64,000 nt of DNA, from assembly GCA_009667805.1 (NCBI GenBank), contig CM019063.1, forward strand, positions 354,230,942 to 354,294,941. Direction: 5' to 3'. Within the stretch, counting starts at the first letter, position 1; the number at the start of each line of letters is the position of its first letter. This DNA comes from Leptobrachium leishanense (lineage: Eukaryota > Chordata > Amphibia > Anura > Megophryidae). The position numbers and the translations under genes are program-made. Under the pieces are notes generated by a model that worked only from the letters and a program-made list of their open reading frames with translations, made no database searches and had not been told where the DNA came from. Positions 22,294 through 31,870 of the stretch are shown here, in pieces.

Positions 22294-22506
22294 AGTTCGA
22301 CGCACCTGGTCTGACCCCACCGGGTCATACCGGGGAAGTCGGTGCTCCCAGGCCCATAGTCAGTCTGGGGAGGCCGAGTCACCAGGCCTCTCCATTTGGC
22401 CTTGCGGCCGTGCCAGCTTGGTCGGGACCCCATGTCCTTAGGGTTTCCCCGGCTGGGCGAGAGGGCATACGCCTGGGCCGGCGTGCCTCCTGTGTCCCCT
22501 CCAGAG

Positions 22507-23660
22507 CTACCGCTCCCCCGGGGAACCCGGGCTAAATGCACACGCCCCGGGTGCCCAGGTCAGCCGTGGGAAGAAACCGTGGCTGCGTGGGGCCCCCCCT
22601 CCCAAGGGCTGCCGAAATGGGCAGAGGCCTGCGGCGCTCTGCCCTGTTGCCAGCTCTTCCACTGGATGGCCAGGTACGGGCACGGCAACCGAAGGAGCAA
22701 GTGGGGCCAAACCTGACTGCTCTTCCTGGTAGCCGACAAGGGAGACAAAGGGATGCAACCGCAGTTGCACGGGGTCATCCTCACTCGGCCCCTCGGGGCG
22801 AGGTGGGAGAAACGGGCAGAGGCCAGCGGCGCTCTGCCCTGGTGTCAGCTCTTCCGCTGGGTGGGGATCCCCTTGCGGGAGGTTGGTTTCTTTTCCCCCC
22901 AGGCCCATCAGCAGTGGCGCACCACCCAGCCCGGGAGGACCATCTGTCTGCCCCACCTGGCAGACTGTGGGTGGTGGGCAGAGGCCAGCAGCGCCCTGCC
23001 CCGTGGCCAGCTCCTCAGCTGGGGAAGGATCTCCTTGCGGGAGGACGGTTACTTCACCCCCCGGGGCAACCAAGGGTTGCGCACAACCCATCCCGGGGGA
23101 ACCATCCGTCTGCTCCTCCCGGCAGACTTTGAGTAGTGGGCAGAGACCAGCGGCGCTCTGCCCCGTAGCCAGCTCTTCTGCTGGTGGGAGATCTCCTTGC
23201 GGGAGGACGGTTACTTCACCCCCCGGGGCAAACAAGGGTTGCGCACAACCCATCCCGGGGGAACCATCCGTCTGCTCCTCCCGGCAGACGTTGAATGGTG
23301 GGCAGAGACCAGCGGCACTCTGCCCCGTAGCCAGCTCTTCTGCTGGTTGGAAATCTCCTTGTGGCGGGATGGTCTCTTCACCCCCCGGAGCAATCAGTGG
23401 TTGCGCGCAACCCATCCCGGGGAAACCATCCGTCTGCTCCTCCTGGCAGACGTTGAGTAGTGGGCAGAGGCCAGCGGCACTCTGCCCCGTAGCCAGCTCT
23501 TCCGCTGGGTGGAGATCTCCTTGGGGAAGGATGGTCTCTCACACCCCCGGGGCAAACAATGGTTGCGCACAACCCATCCCGGGGGGACCATCCGCCTCCT
23601 CCCCCGCTGGACCCGTGGCCTCGGCCACCCTGTCCTCTTGCGGGGTGCAGGGGGTAACTT
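22507..23660 (-). CDS. Element P repeat-rich ORF (function unknown)
   Basis: A minus-strand open frame at 22507-23415 (302 codons) is made of units of about 54 residues containing EELATGQSAAGLCP, CREEQTDGSPGMGCAQPL and APGGEV. At DNA level the period is about 162 bp, and units extend from roughly 22610 to 23600. I do not recognise the protein. It could be a repeated gag tail or a non-coding satellite that stays open because its period is a multiple of three. A frame change separates it from the gag-like ORF at 23663. Confidence 0.5.
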
Positions 23661-23662
23661 CC

Positions 23663-24787
23663 TCAGTCGACCCCCCCACGGGCACCCATGGGTCCGCCTC
23701 GGCCTCCCATAGGTCCCAAACTTGGGGACTGTCGACTTCCTCCGCCGACCCGTCCCACCACGGGGAGCTCAGGCTCGACTGCGGAACGCCGTCCAACAGT
23801 CTCCGATAAGCCACCTCGAGCTCCCACTCTCGCGGCTAGGGACTCCAGCTCCTCAAACACCGAGTCCCTGCTGTCTGACGGGATCTCCAGTTCCCGTCGC
23901 TCCAGGATGTCTTCCATCCGCTCCTCGGTCTCCTCTCCAAACTCGGGGTCGGCGGCCATGCCCTCGTAGAGCAGCCCCGTACCCCCGTAGCGAGGCCCCG
24001 CCGTGGAGCTGCCTCCAGTAGGCCGCACTGTCGGAGCGGCGGTTAGCCACCGGAGCGCGCGGTACTCGGCGTCCAGGGCGATCTCCTCTTGCACCAGCCC
24101 CCGGAGCTCGGCCTCCCACTCCTCTGGGGCCCGACCTTGCAGGAACGCTGCTCGCACATCGTACTGCACCCGATGGACGACAGCGTCGGAGGGAATGTAC
24201 ACGCCATGGCAGTCCCGCTCATGGTCCAGGGCCTCGTACCACAGTTCCTCTGTGGACCTCTGGTCCTGCTCCAGGCCCTCCTGCAGCTCTCTTGCCACCC
24301 CGACCTTCATGTCGGCGAAGGTGCCAGCACAGGAGCACCGCTCCTCAACGGGGAATGGGGCGTCCTCAGATGCAGCTCCAGGCGGGCTGTGAGTCTTCAT
24401 CCGAGGGTCGCGGGGATAAGTGACGTCCTCAGTACAGGCTCCAGGCGAGCTGAGAGTCCCGCAAGCGTAGTCACTGGGGTTTGCAGATTCCCCAGGTGAA
24501 GCTCCAGTCGAGCTGTGAGCCTCGACCCAGGGTTCCACAGGGTAGGGTTCGGGGTCAACATAATCAGTCTCTGCTCCGCGGAGCTCTGCCAACCGCAGCT
24601 CGTGCTGGCGTTCCTTCTCCTGCTCAACTTCCCGGTAGAACTCCCGAATCACTTGATATCTGGCCCCCTCCGCCGGGGCATCACCGAGCAGGGCAATCCG
24701 ACGCCGCAACTCCCTGAGGCCAGCATCTTCCTCCACCTCTGCGCGGACAGGGCTGGGGCCGGGCATCATCGCCTCGTCCTGATCCAT
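23663..24787 (-). CDS. Element P gag-like protein
   Basis: A 374-codon ORF that starts at an ATG (MDQDEAMMPGPSPVRAEVEE) about 160 bp after the 5' LTR, the position expected of gag. It is strongly acidic (many E/D), with a likely helical block RYQVIREFYREVEQEKERQ. Its later part is rich in Gly/Arg/Pro (GRVGGGSRQSP, GGRGGPMGARGG). There is no CCHC knuckle and no protease. I call it gag-like from position and composition only. The homology is uncertain, and the reading frame has no internal stop. Confidence 0.55.
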   Translation of the reverse strand: MDQDEAMMPGPSPVRAEVEEDAGLRELRRRIALLGDAPAEGARYQVIREFYREVEQEKERQHELRLAELRGAETDYVDPEPYPVEPWVEAHSSTGASPGESANPSDYACGTLSSPGACTEDVTYPRDPRMKTHSPPGAASEDAPFPVEERCSCAGTFADMKVGVARELQEGLEQDQRSTEELWYEALDHERDCHGVYIPSDAVVHRVQYDVRAAFLQGRAPEEWEAELRGLVQEEIALDAEYRALRWLTAAPTVRPTGGSSTAGPRYGGTGLLYEGMAADPEFGEETEERMEDILERRELEIPSDSRDSVFEELESLAARVGARGGLSETVGRRSAVEPELPVVGRVGGGSRQSPSLGPMGGRGGPMGARGGVD

Positions 24788-24927
24788 CCTGGTCAGTTCT
24801 TGATCAGGGTCTTCCTCTTTTTGTTACCCGGCGTTCCTCCCCGGTTCTCCAACATCCCACGCAGGGTGTCCCTGTCGTAGGGGTTGTACATCGCCATGGC
24901 GTAAGCCTCCTAGGGGTCTGCAGAGAG

Positions 24928-24946
24928 CTATCCCCGCTGCCACCAG
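24928..24946 (-). promoter_or_regulatory. Element P primer-binding site candidate
   Basis: Immediately inside the 5' LTR, in element orientation, the sequence reads CTGGTGGCAGCGGGGATAG. A TGGTGGCAGCGG-like word at this place is the expected tRNA primer site. I do not assign the tRNA. Confidence 0.6.
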
Positions 24947-25353
24947 TATGACGGAATGGGATGTTGTTCCGCCTGCGGGTGTGCTCAATCTGCGTGACCC
25001 CTTCGCTTACCGCTGGCCCGACTACCGAGTGACGCGCACTCGGCGTCTCGTGCGACCGGATGGTCCGAATCGGCCATTTTGCGATCCGAACCGGATGGTT
25101 CGGATCGGCCATTTTCCGAATCGAAAATTCTTAACTGCGCCACAAGGTGATCGGAAAATGGCGGCGAGCAAGGCAACAAAGGGAAAAATACATTACACAA
25201 TAAACCAACGGGGAACACTTTATTACACCACACCATGATCACATCTAATAAAAATACTGGTAAAACTGGGTGCGTGCCACCGCACCCGAGTGTCCATAGC
25301 CACCACTGTCACTGCACCGCCCCTGGCTGAGGGTGCTGGGCCATTCCGTGACA
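24947..25353 (-). repeat. Element P 5' LTR (407 bp)
   Basis: Same termini as the 3' LTR. It jumps from the block ending ggcgtctcgtgcg (about 25054) to accggatggtccg, so about 690 bp present in the 3' LTR are missing here. Confidence 0.8.
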
Positions 25354-25700
25354 GGCGGCAATTTTTTTTTTCACAAAAATTTGCCGCTCTGCGTGTTGGA
25401 ACAAAGGAGCACCAGGGTCGGGCTGGCCCTGCTCCCCGGCCTCGGTCCTCCACATTCACGCTGTGTGCCCATCACGTGAGGGGGCGGTACCAACACAGCG
25501 TGAGTGCCTTCCCAGCCCTGTGTTTGCTGGAAGGCACGCATGCGCTGCAGTGGCTGTCAGCCCAGCCCCTCCTTCCTCACTAACACACACACAGAGGGGC
25601 CGCGGCAGCCGTAGCAGGCAGTCTCCCTGCACTGTGAGTGTCAGATTGCAGCAGCTTACCGGGATTCCTCCCGCTATCCCGGTAGGCCAGTCCGGCCCTG
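25354..25700. other. Right end of element B
   Basis: GC-rich and non-coding. It begins with the P TSD copy and ends at the CCAGTCCGGCCCTG terminus. An internal palindrome with taccgggatt and atcccggta lies just inside the terminus. It is homologous in inverted orientation to 28227-28500. Confidence 0.75.
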
Positions 25701-25708
25701 CCTGTCCC

Positions 25709-25910
25709 CCAGGGCACTACCCGGACCACCATACACCTTTTATGGCAAATATCTAGCATATATGCCCTCTTGGAAGGCACTCTAAAAATCGAACGTTCGG
25801 GTCCCATTGACTTGCATTGAGTTCGGATCGTTTTCGCGTCCGAACTCGAACTTTTGAAATTGTTCGAGTTCAAATGCGAACCGAACACGGGGGTGTTCGG
25901 CTCATCCCTA
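25709..25910 (+). other. Right terminal segment of hAT-A
   Basis: Continues the 3' tail interrupted at 16783 and matches copy I near 62283-62480 (atatgccctcttggaaggca, aaggtgtatgg). It ends with GGCTCATCCCTA, the right terminal inverted repeat. Just inside are repeated 'gttcg' and 'cgaac' words that form subterminal repeats. Confidence 0.88.
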
Positions 25911-25918
25911 TTCAATAC
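25911..25918. repeat. hAT-A right target-site duplication (TTCAATAC)
   Basis: Exact copy of 2980-2987. Confidence 0.93.
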
Positions 25919-26618
25919 CCACCACGTTTCACTACCCACCACGGTTCACTACCCACCTACAGTTAACTACCCACCCCCAGTTATAATGTAATTTACCCCA
26001 CATATAATAAAATAGGTTGCCCCATCCCCAACAATCTGATGTCCTCCGTACGTCAGATGTAGAAAGAAGCCTCCGAAGATAGATTTAACTGCGGTGTTAA
26101 TGGTGTGTGTTCAACTTCTTTGTCTCTGCCCTTTTCTTTGCCCCTTCCCTTCACCCACTTCCCTTACCTCTCTTCTTTCATGAATGGTGTGTGATTCAGT
26201 GAGTGAAACAGATGTGAATGGGGGGGGTTTCTTTTCCAACCCCTCTAATCCTCATTGTGTTTCCCTTTTGCCCTTTTGTATCTTTCTCTTCTCCCCTTCC
26301 GTGTTTCTGCCCTTTTCCCTTCTTTGCCCCTTAACGTCACCCTCTCCACTTTTACTAGCTTCTTGCATGAAATGTGTGTGATTCAGTGAGTGAAACAGAT
26401 GTGAAAGAAGTGTGAATGGTCAGTAACCTGGTTGGGGCCTTGAAGTGGCGTTACTGCTCACATGGATGCTCCATGTGCCAATCCAACTGTTTGAGTGAAT
26501 GTAGAATGTGAGGTGAGCATGTGTGCTTGTGCAGCATTTTGAGTCACTATACAATTGTCGATACACTATATAATTGTTGAGCACAAATTCATGGGGAAAA
26601 TTGTGATTTTTTTTAAGT

Positions 26619-26961
26619 AGGCATACCTGCAATTAAATGGCTCTAGCTCAACAGGAAATTAAAACAGGCCACATAAAGTATATATTAGGAGAAACTAGAC
26701 ACCCAAACGAATCAAATGAGCGGTTATATAAAATTCTATCATAAAAACTTAAAGCGCGCAACAACATGTAGAATTTACATTTATTTATTTTTTTAGCACA
26801 AATCCAAATTCCACAAGTTGTTGCGGTCTCAATATTTATGATAGAATAATAAGTAACCCCTCGTTTGATTCATCTGGAGGTCTACTTTGTCCTGATATAT
26901 ACTTTATGTGGGCTATTTTAGATCCCTGTTGAGCTAGAGCCATTTAATTGCAGGTATGCCT
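26619..26961. mobile_element. Foldback/MITE-like inverted-repeat element (~343 bp)
   Basis: The two arms, each about 130-150 bp, are inverted copies: AGGCATACCTGCAATTAAAT at the left and its reverse complement at the right edge. Further matches run inward (gctctagctcaacagg, cacataaagtatatat, ttctatcataaa). The short centre holds an A/T-rich loop. The arms differ at perhaps 15-20% of sites, so the element is old. I could not see a clear target duplication, so the superfamily is open. Confidence 0.75.
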
Positions 26962-27754
26962 CCTTTCAAAAACCACCGGAAAAAGCTTCTCTAAATGTAT
27001 TTTGCGCAAGGTGCAAATTAGCACCTCTAACGCCGCCTAAACTCAAACTATGCAATCAAATTGGATCTATTATTTTATAGGAGGGATATATTTATATAGT
27101 TAAGCAAAAAAAATAGTTATTTTACTCCAAATATTTATATGAAATTATGCAATATAAATCTTGACCTGATTTTTTTATATATGATGTTTTTTGAATAAAG
27201 TTATGAATAACAAAATAAATAAAAAAATGTGTCATAAATGTCTCTTTTTTTGCGGAATTTTGTCTAGTTTTAGAAAATATATAGCTATTTCATTTCAATC
27301 GGTTTAGATATACAAATTTTATGCATTACATACAATGAGTCATGACATACGAAAAAAGCAGATTTTTTTGATGTTTAGAAAACTGCATATTTTTGTAAAA
27401 GAAAAAACTTGAAATATTCTCCATTACACCATTTTTAAAAAGGTACTTAATGTATCAATATATAACCACAAAAGTTCTGGTCATAAAGTGTAGATAGAAA
27501 AAAATATGCAATGTTGTTTATCTGAATTTTAACAATTTAAATTTTTTTCACATGTTTTTAGTTTTTTTAAAACCATGTTCTTTACTTATACACATAATAA
27601 TGACATATTTTGAATCTGCGGAGTCTGCTGAAAAAAAATGATATATAATTTGTCTGGGTCATATAAAAAAACTTTACTTCAAATCGCATTTAAACATGAT
27701 GAGCACAAAACGGTAAAAATGAGCTCAGCACACAGCGGTGAAACGGCTTAGCAG

Positions 27755-27762
27755 CGAAGGGG
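27755..27762. repeat. Element J left target-site duplication (CGAAGGGG)
   Basis: CGAAGGGG precedes CAGGGCCGGCGC and recurs at 32520-32527 after GCACCGGCCCTG. Confidence 0.9.
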
Positions 27763-28218
27763 CAGGGCCGGCGCTAGTGTAAGGCGGCATAGGCGGCCGC
27801 CTTACTGTCCCAGCTTGCTGTCAGTGTGAGGGTCGGAAAAATTCTGTTTTTAAAATACCGTAAGCGGAGCTATGAATGATCTTCAGACATCAACCGGGGG
27901 CCCAGCTGCGCACTCTCAAACCGATGCAGTGTGCCTGCCTCAGTCCCACATTCTAAACATGAGCAGGAACACTGCATAATTTGGCACCGCCCCCGTCAGG
28001 TGACACGCATAGCCAGGGCACGCAGCAGCAGAAAAGCCTGGAGGACAAACGCCAAAGCTTAGGGTGCGGCCCTGCAGCAGAGTCAGCCTGCGTGCTTCCA
28101 CTGTAGTGTGAAGGAGGACTGGGCAGAGAGGCCGAGAGAAGATTTTTAAAAGGTTTGAATAAAATGAGGGAGGGGAGGGTGTGTGTGTAATGTTCTGCTG
28201 GGGGGGTGTAATTTTCTG

Positions 28219-28226
28219 CTGGGGGG
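28219..28226. repeat. Element C left target-site duplication (CTGGGGGG)
   Basis: CTGGGGGG before CAGGGCCGGACTGG recurs at 31435-31442. The target is itself a tandem repeat containing this word, so the match is slightly less decisive than the others. Confidence 0.75.
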
Positions 28227-28499
28227 CAGGGCCGGACTGGCCTACCGGGATACCGGGAGGAATCCCGGTAGGCTGCTGCAATCTTTGAGCCGCGGCATCA
28301 TCAATTGAGAAACCGCAGGCTGGTAGCGGCCAGTAGTGGCCGGGCCAGCCCGCGTGTTACATACGTACTGCATGGCTGTCTGCTGCGGCTGCCTACGAGT
28401 GAGGGAGGAGGAGCCGCAGGGCTGACAGCCGCTGCAGCGTGAGTACCATTTCCCAGCCTCGTGTTCGCTGGATGGCACTCACGCAGCATTGTCGCCGCC

Positions 28500-29460
28500 C
28501 TGCCCACCTACGTGGACACACTGTGCAGGCGCCGCGCAGAAGACTGGTCCCCTGGAGTCACTGGTGAGGGAGGCCGCCCAGTCCAGCGCCAGGCCTTTAG
28601 GCCAGCCGCCCAGCCCAGTGCCAAACCAGCTGCCCAGCGCCAGGCCAGCCACCCAGCGCCAGGCCGCACCAGGCCAGCCACCCATCGCCGGTGCCCCCAG
28701 GCCAGCCAACTCCTCCGAGTGACCTTGGCGATTGGCAGAGGGCCAGGTACAGGAGGACAACTGTGGACACAGTCACGACGACGACAGGACTCACTAGTGG
28801 TCGCAGTCGAGTTCATAACGGAGGAGGCCAGCAGCCGCTCAGCCAGCCCAGCAGCCAACTCCCATTTTCACGCTGATGCAGGACACTGTGCCGCCGGGTC
28901 TGCAAGTGCATCCCTGTGATGCGCTCATACACAACGCATTTACTCAGAGTTTTTTTTTTTTTTTTTTACACTTCTCTAGTCATGCCTTTTCTCAGTAAAA
29001 TCTGTATGTTTTGTGTTATTGCTTGAAAAAAATTTTTCCAGGCATTTAACCCATTGCTTCAGCTTGTCACAGTAAGGAGGAGATTAGATACTGGGCATTT
29101 TCCCTCGCAGTAAAATGTGTAATAGGTGTTGTTGTCTTTTATATTTTTCACGCTTTTCCAATCATGCCATTTTCTCCATAAATGAAGTACATTTTGTGCT
29201 ATTGCCTTTTTTGTAAAAAAAACAAACTTTTCCAGCCATGCATGTTCTCCATAAAACCTGAATACTTATGTTCATGCCTGATTCTGATGCTTTTCTGGGC
29301 ATTTTGCACATTGCTTGATGCAGTAAGGGGTGTCTGTGCTGCAAGGCATCCATCCAGCTGCCCCTGGGCCAGGCTGGGTGGGCGGGACTGGGGATGGGGA
29401 CAGGCAGGGCGCGCATTTAATGTGAGATTTATTTATTTTTTTGAAATTCATTTTCAATTT
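28500..29460. other. Interior of element C, non-coding
   Basis: GC-rich, with a local repeat of 'ccagccgcccagcgccaggc' type at 28570-28700. It then becomes T-rich (28951-28968) with repeated 'ttttccagccatg' and 'ctcagtaaaatctg' words. No coding sequence is recognised. Confidence 0.5.
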
Positions 29461-29461
29461 T

Positions 29462-29614
29462 GTATAGCTCTGCCATAACCTCAAACACACCGCACTTACT
29501 GTATAGCTCTGCCATACCCTAAAACACACTGCACGTTACTGTATAGCTCTGCCATAACCTCAAACACACCGCACGTTACTGTATAGCTCTGCCATGCCCT
29601 CAAACACACCACAC
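29462..29614. repeat. 42-bp tandem repeat, left part
   Basis: Units of 'tgtatagctctgccataacc tcaaacacaccgcacgttac' type. They continue at 31215-31380 beyond element D, for about eight units in all. Confidence 0.85.
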
Positions 29615-29622
29615 GTTACGGT
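29615..29622. repeat. Element D left target-site duplication (GTTACGGT)
   Basis: Matches GTTACTGT at 31215-31222 with one mismatch and fits the phase of the interrupted 42-bp repeat. Confidence 0.75.
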
Positions 29623-29684
29623 CACTGGTGTATTTTGGCCTAGGCCGACTAGGCCCAGGCCTAGGGCGGCACTTTCCAGGGGGC

Positions 29685-29804
29685 GGCGGCCCGCACTGGG
29701 TGGCCCCACCACTAAAAAAAAAAAAAATTTTTTTTTTTTTACTTTTGAAAAGTATTTTACCAGGAAGAATACATTGAGATTTCACTAATTTACACTTTCA
29801 ATTT
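29685..29804 (-). mobile_element. Tiny retroposed fragment with 15-bp target duplication
   Basis: CACTTTCCAGGGGGC at 29670-29684 is repeated at 29805-29819. The inserted 120 bp contain A- and T-runs and, on the minus strand, 'caatgtattcttcctggtaa'. This is the same 3' terminal motif as the L2/Rex1-like LINE at 13525-13550. It is probably an extremely 5'-truncated copy of that LINE. Confidence 0.65.
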
Positions 29805-30524
29805 CACTTTCCAGGGGGCAGCAAAAAACCTTACCACTAAATGGGTTACTCACAGAGCACCGAAATGACACCAACTTTTTGGTGTTCTGTAGTTCCCTGC
29901 ACTTAGGAGAATAAAATTTCCCCACCCTGCAGTGAATTCACCATTCACCGCAGGGTCCCCAAAGTGCATGGAGTCGGCCGCTGAATGCTGTCACCGCAAA
30001 CCCGTGGCCTGCTGTTTTCAAAAGAACTACTGAACGAAAATGTCTGGAATTTACATATAAGATCCTATGATTGATAATAAAAAGTTCTGTTACAGAAAAA
30101 CTGCTATTAAAAAAGGGGGGGGGGAATTTTGCCAAACAAATCTGAAAAATGACTAAAAGGTACTAAAAAAAATCAATAAGTAAAGACTTTTTACTGCAGA
30201 TTAAAAAAATAAATGATTTATTAGATATTGCATAAAAACGGGAATATTTTTAACATTGAAACCTATGAGGTTCGCCTGAATAAACCTGCTGATTGAAACC
30301 ACCGAACATCAGGGCATTTCACTGCCATTTCTCTGAGTCTCAGTACCACATGACTGGCTGAACCACATGAAACGCACGCGTGCAGCTGCCCGCCCTTTCG
30401 TTAACACAGACTCTATTCTGGACTGAACACCCACCGGGAAGGGAATCAAAGCTACAGTGCACCCTCTGACAGTGGCACCCCACTGCTGACAAGATGGCTC
30501 CACAGCATAATTGCTGTGTACTCA

Positions 30525-30870
30525 TATACACTCGGTTTGCTGGGAGTTTTACTGCAGTGGATTCTGATGCACTCATACACACCGCACATTGCATTGCTGG
30601 AAGTTTTATTGCTGTGGATTCTGATACGCTGACACACACCACACATTGCATTGCTGGGAGTTTTATTGCTGTGGATTCTGTGATACACACTGCATATTAC
30701 TGTGAGTTTTATTGCCCTGGAGCTCTGGGATACGCTCATACACACTGCACATTACTGTGAGTTTTATTGCTGTGCAGCTCTGATATGCTCATACACAGTG
30801 CCCATTTCTGTGGGTTTTATTGCTGTGCAGCTCTGTGATACGCTCATATGCAGTGCACGTTTCTGTGGAT
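30525..30870. repeat. ~60-66-bp tandem repeat in element D
   Basis: Units contain 'gagttttattgctgtgg', 'ctctgtgatacgctcatac' and 'acactgcacattactgt'. The same unit is found in B (17805-17955, inverted), J (31880-32040) and E (61345-61680). Confidence 0.85.
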
Positions 30871-31434
30871 TTTATTTTTCAACCAATTAGAGCGGCTGTG
30901 ATCCCGTTTACTTGACATGCGTGGCTGTTCTTTGTAAAAATGCTTGAATTTAAACATTTCATAATTTTATTTATCTCAATAGATACATTTGAAATGGTAT
31001 ACAAAATATACAAGTAGGCACTTGGTATCCACTTTTAATATAAAGAGATGAAAAGGCGGAGCTCTAAGAGGAAAAGGTGGAGTTTAAAGAGGAAGGGTGG
31101 GGATTAACCAGGAAGAGGTGTGCCCTTGACAGGAAGGGGTGCGTCAAATTTAAATTAGGGTTGTGCATGAGTTTAGTCAGGCCTAGGGCAGCACAAAACC
31201 TAAATACACCACTGGTTACTGTATAGCTCTGCCATGCCCTCAAACACACCGCACGTTACTGTATAGCTCTGCCATACCCTCAAACACACCGCACGTTACT
31301 GTATAGCTGTGCCATACCCTCAAACACACTGCACGTTACTGTATAGCTCTGCGATACCCTCAAACACACCGCACATTACTGAGGCTGGTATGAAATTATT
31401 TCCAGGGCTGGTTTTTATCTCCAGTCCGGCTCTG

Positions 31435-31870
31435 CTGGGGGGGTGTAATGTTTTGCTGGGAGGGGTAATGTTTTGCTGGAGGGGTGTCATGTTTTGCTGG
31501 GGGTGTGCGTGTGTAATGATCTGCTGGGGGGTGTAATGTTTTGATGGGGGGTGTAATGTTCTGCTGGGGTTAATGTTTTGCTGGGTGGGTGTAATGTTCT
31601 GCTGGGGAGGTGTGTGTGTAATGTTCTGCTGGGGGTAGGTGTGTGCAAAGTTCTGCTGGGATGTGTGTGTAATGTGCTGCTGGGGTGTGTGTAATGTGCT
31701 GCTGGGGTGTGTGTAATGTTCTGCTGGTTGTGTGTGTAATGTTCTGCTGGGTGTGTGTGTAATGTTCTGCTGGGTGTGTGTGTGTGTGTGTGTGTAATGT
31801 TCTGCTGGTGGTGTGTGTGTGTGTAACGCTCTGCTGTGTGTGTGTGTGTATTGTTCTGCTGGGGGGTTTG
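31435..31870. repeat. 'gtgtaatgttctgctgggg' tandem array
   Basis: About 20 irregular units of 18-25 bp. It continues the short array at 28165-28226 interrupted by element C. It keeps open frames on the minus strand, which are not genes. Confidence 0.9.

Larger units (their letters stand above)
21181..25353 (-). mobile_element. Non-autonomous LTR retroelement P
   Basis: Minus-strand element with a 5' LTR (24947-25353), a primer-binding site candidate, a gag-like ORF, a repeat-rich ORF, a polypurine tract (22278-22293) and a 3' LTR (21181-22277). Both LTRs begin TGTCACGGAATGG and end CCATTCCGTCATA in element orientation. No protease, RT, RNase H or integrase is present, so it must have used enzymes supplied by a relative. 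Confidence 0.83.
16784..25700. mobile_element. Non-autonomous hAT-type element B (8.9 kb with nested insertions)
   Basis: Perfect 14-bp terminal inverted repeats CAGGGCCGGACTGG / CCAGTCCGGCCCTG and an 8-bp TSD. No transposase of its own is recognisable. It contains a (TG)/(TA) microsatellite, a 27-bp minisatellite, a repeat of about 60 bp shared with other elements, a CR1 fragment (18677-20384) and an LTR element (21181-25353). Its right end (25360-25700, with the inner inverted words taccgggattcctcccgctatcccggta) matches the left end of element C at 28227 in opposite orientation, so B and C are one family. Confidence 0.88.
2988..25910 (+). mobile_element. hAT transposon hAT-A, 22.9 kb including nested insertions
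   Basis: The left end begins TAGGGATGAGCGTTCGG and the right end, read in reverse complement, begins TAGGGATGAGCCGAACAC, so the shared terminal inverted repeat is about 11 bp. The 8-bp TSD TTCAATAC flanks both ends. Inside is a BED-finger hAT transposase gene in pieces. Subtracting the L1 (5004-10968), the L2/Rex1-like LINE (about 11749-13580), the tandem 3' duplication and element B (16784-25700) leaves roughly 5 kb of original hAT. Two more copies of the family occur at about 50846-58359 and 62283-64000, both on the minus strand. Confidence 0.92.
25919..27762. other. AT-rich non-coding stretch
   Basis: Begins with four or five imperfect 17-bp units (cactacccaccacggtt). It then has a duplicated block of about 190 bp (26110-26230 and 26260-26415) ending 'gtgtgtgattcagtgagtga aacag', the inverted-repeat element at 26619-26961, and about 700 bp of AT-rich DNA (27000-27720). 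No coding motif is seen. Confidence 0.6.
29623..31214. mobile_element. Non-autonomous hAT-type element D (innermost of nest)
   Basis: Termini CACTGGTGTATTTTGG and (reverse complement) CAGTGGTGTATTTAGG. The right 250 bp (ataaaatt...aaacctaaatacaccactg) closely match the right end of element E at 61790-62061, and the left end gccgactaggcctagggcgg also matches E. No transposase. It contains a 120-bp insertion with a 15-bp TSD (29685-29804) and five or six units of the ~60-bp repeat (30525-30870). Confidence 0.87.
28227..31434. mobile_element. Non-autonomous hAT-type element C (family of B)
   Basis: Left terminus CAGGGCCGGACTGGCC; the right terminus reads CCAGTCCGGCTCTG with one change from the consensus. 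The left end matches the right end of B, and the right end (ccagggctggtttttatctc) matches the left end of B, so C is B in inverse orientation. It contains a 42-bp tandem repeat with 'tgtatagctctgccataccc' that is split by element D. Confidence 0.86.

Noticed and set aside
22883..23809. 308-codon plus-strand ORF
   Set aside because: Shadow of the repeated minus-strand region of element P; the LTRs, PPT and gag-like start all point to the minus strand.
28461..28919. 152-codon plus-strand ORF and its minus-strand counterparts
   Set aside because: GC-rich low-complexity interior of element C; no domain and mutually overlapping frames.
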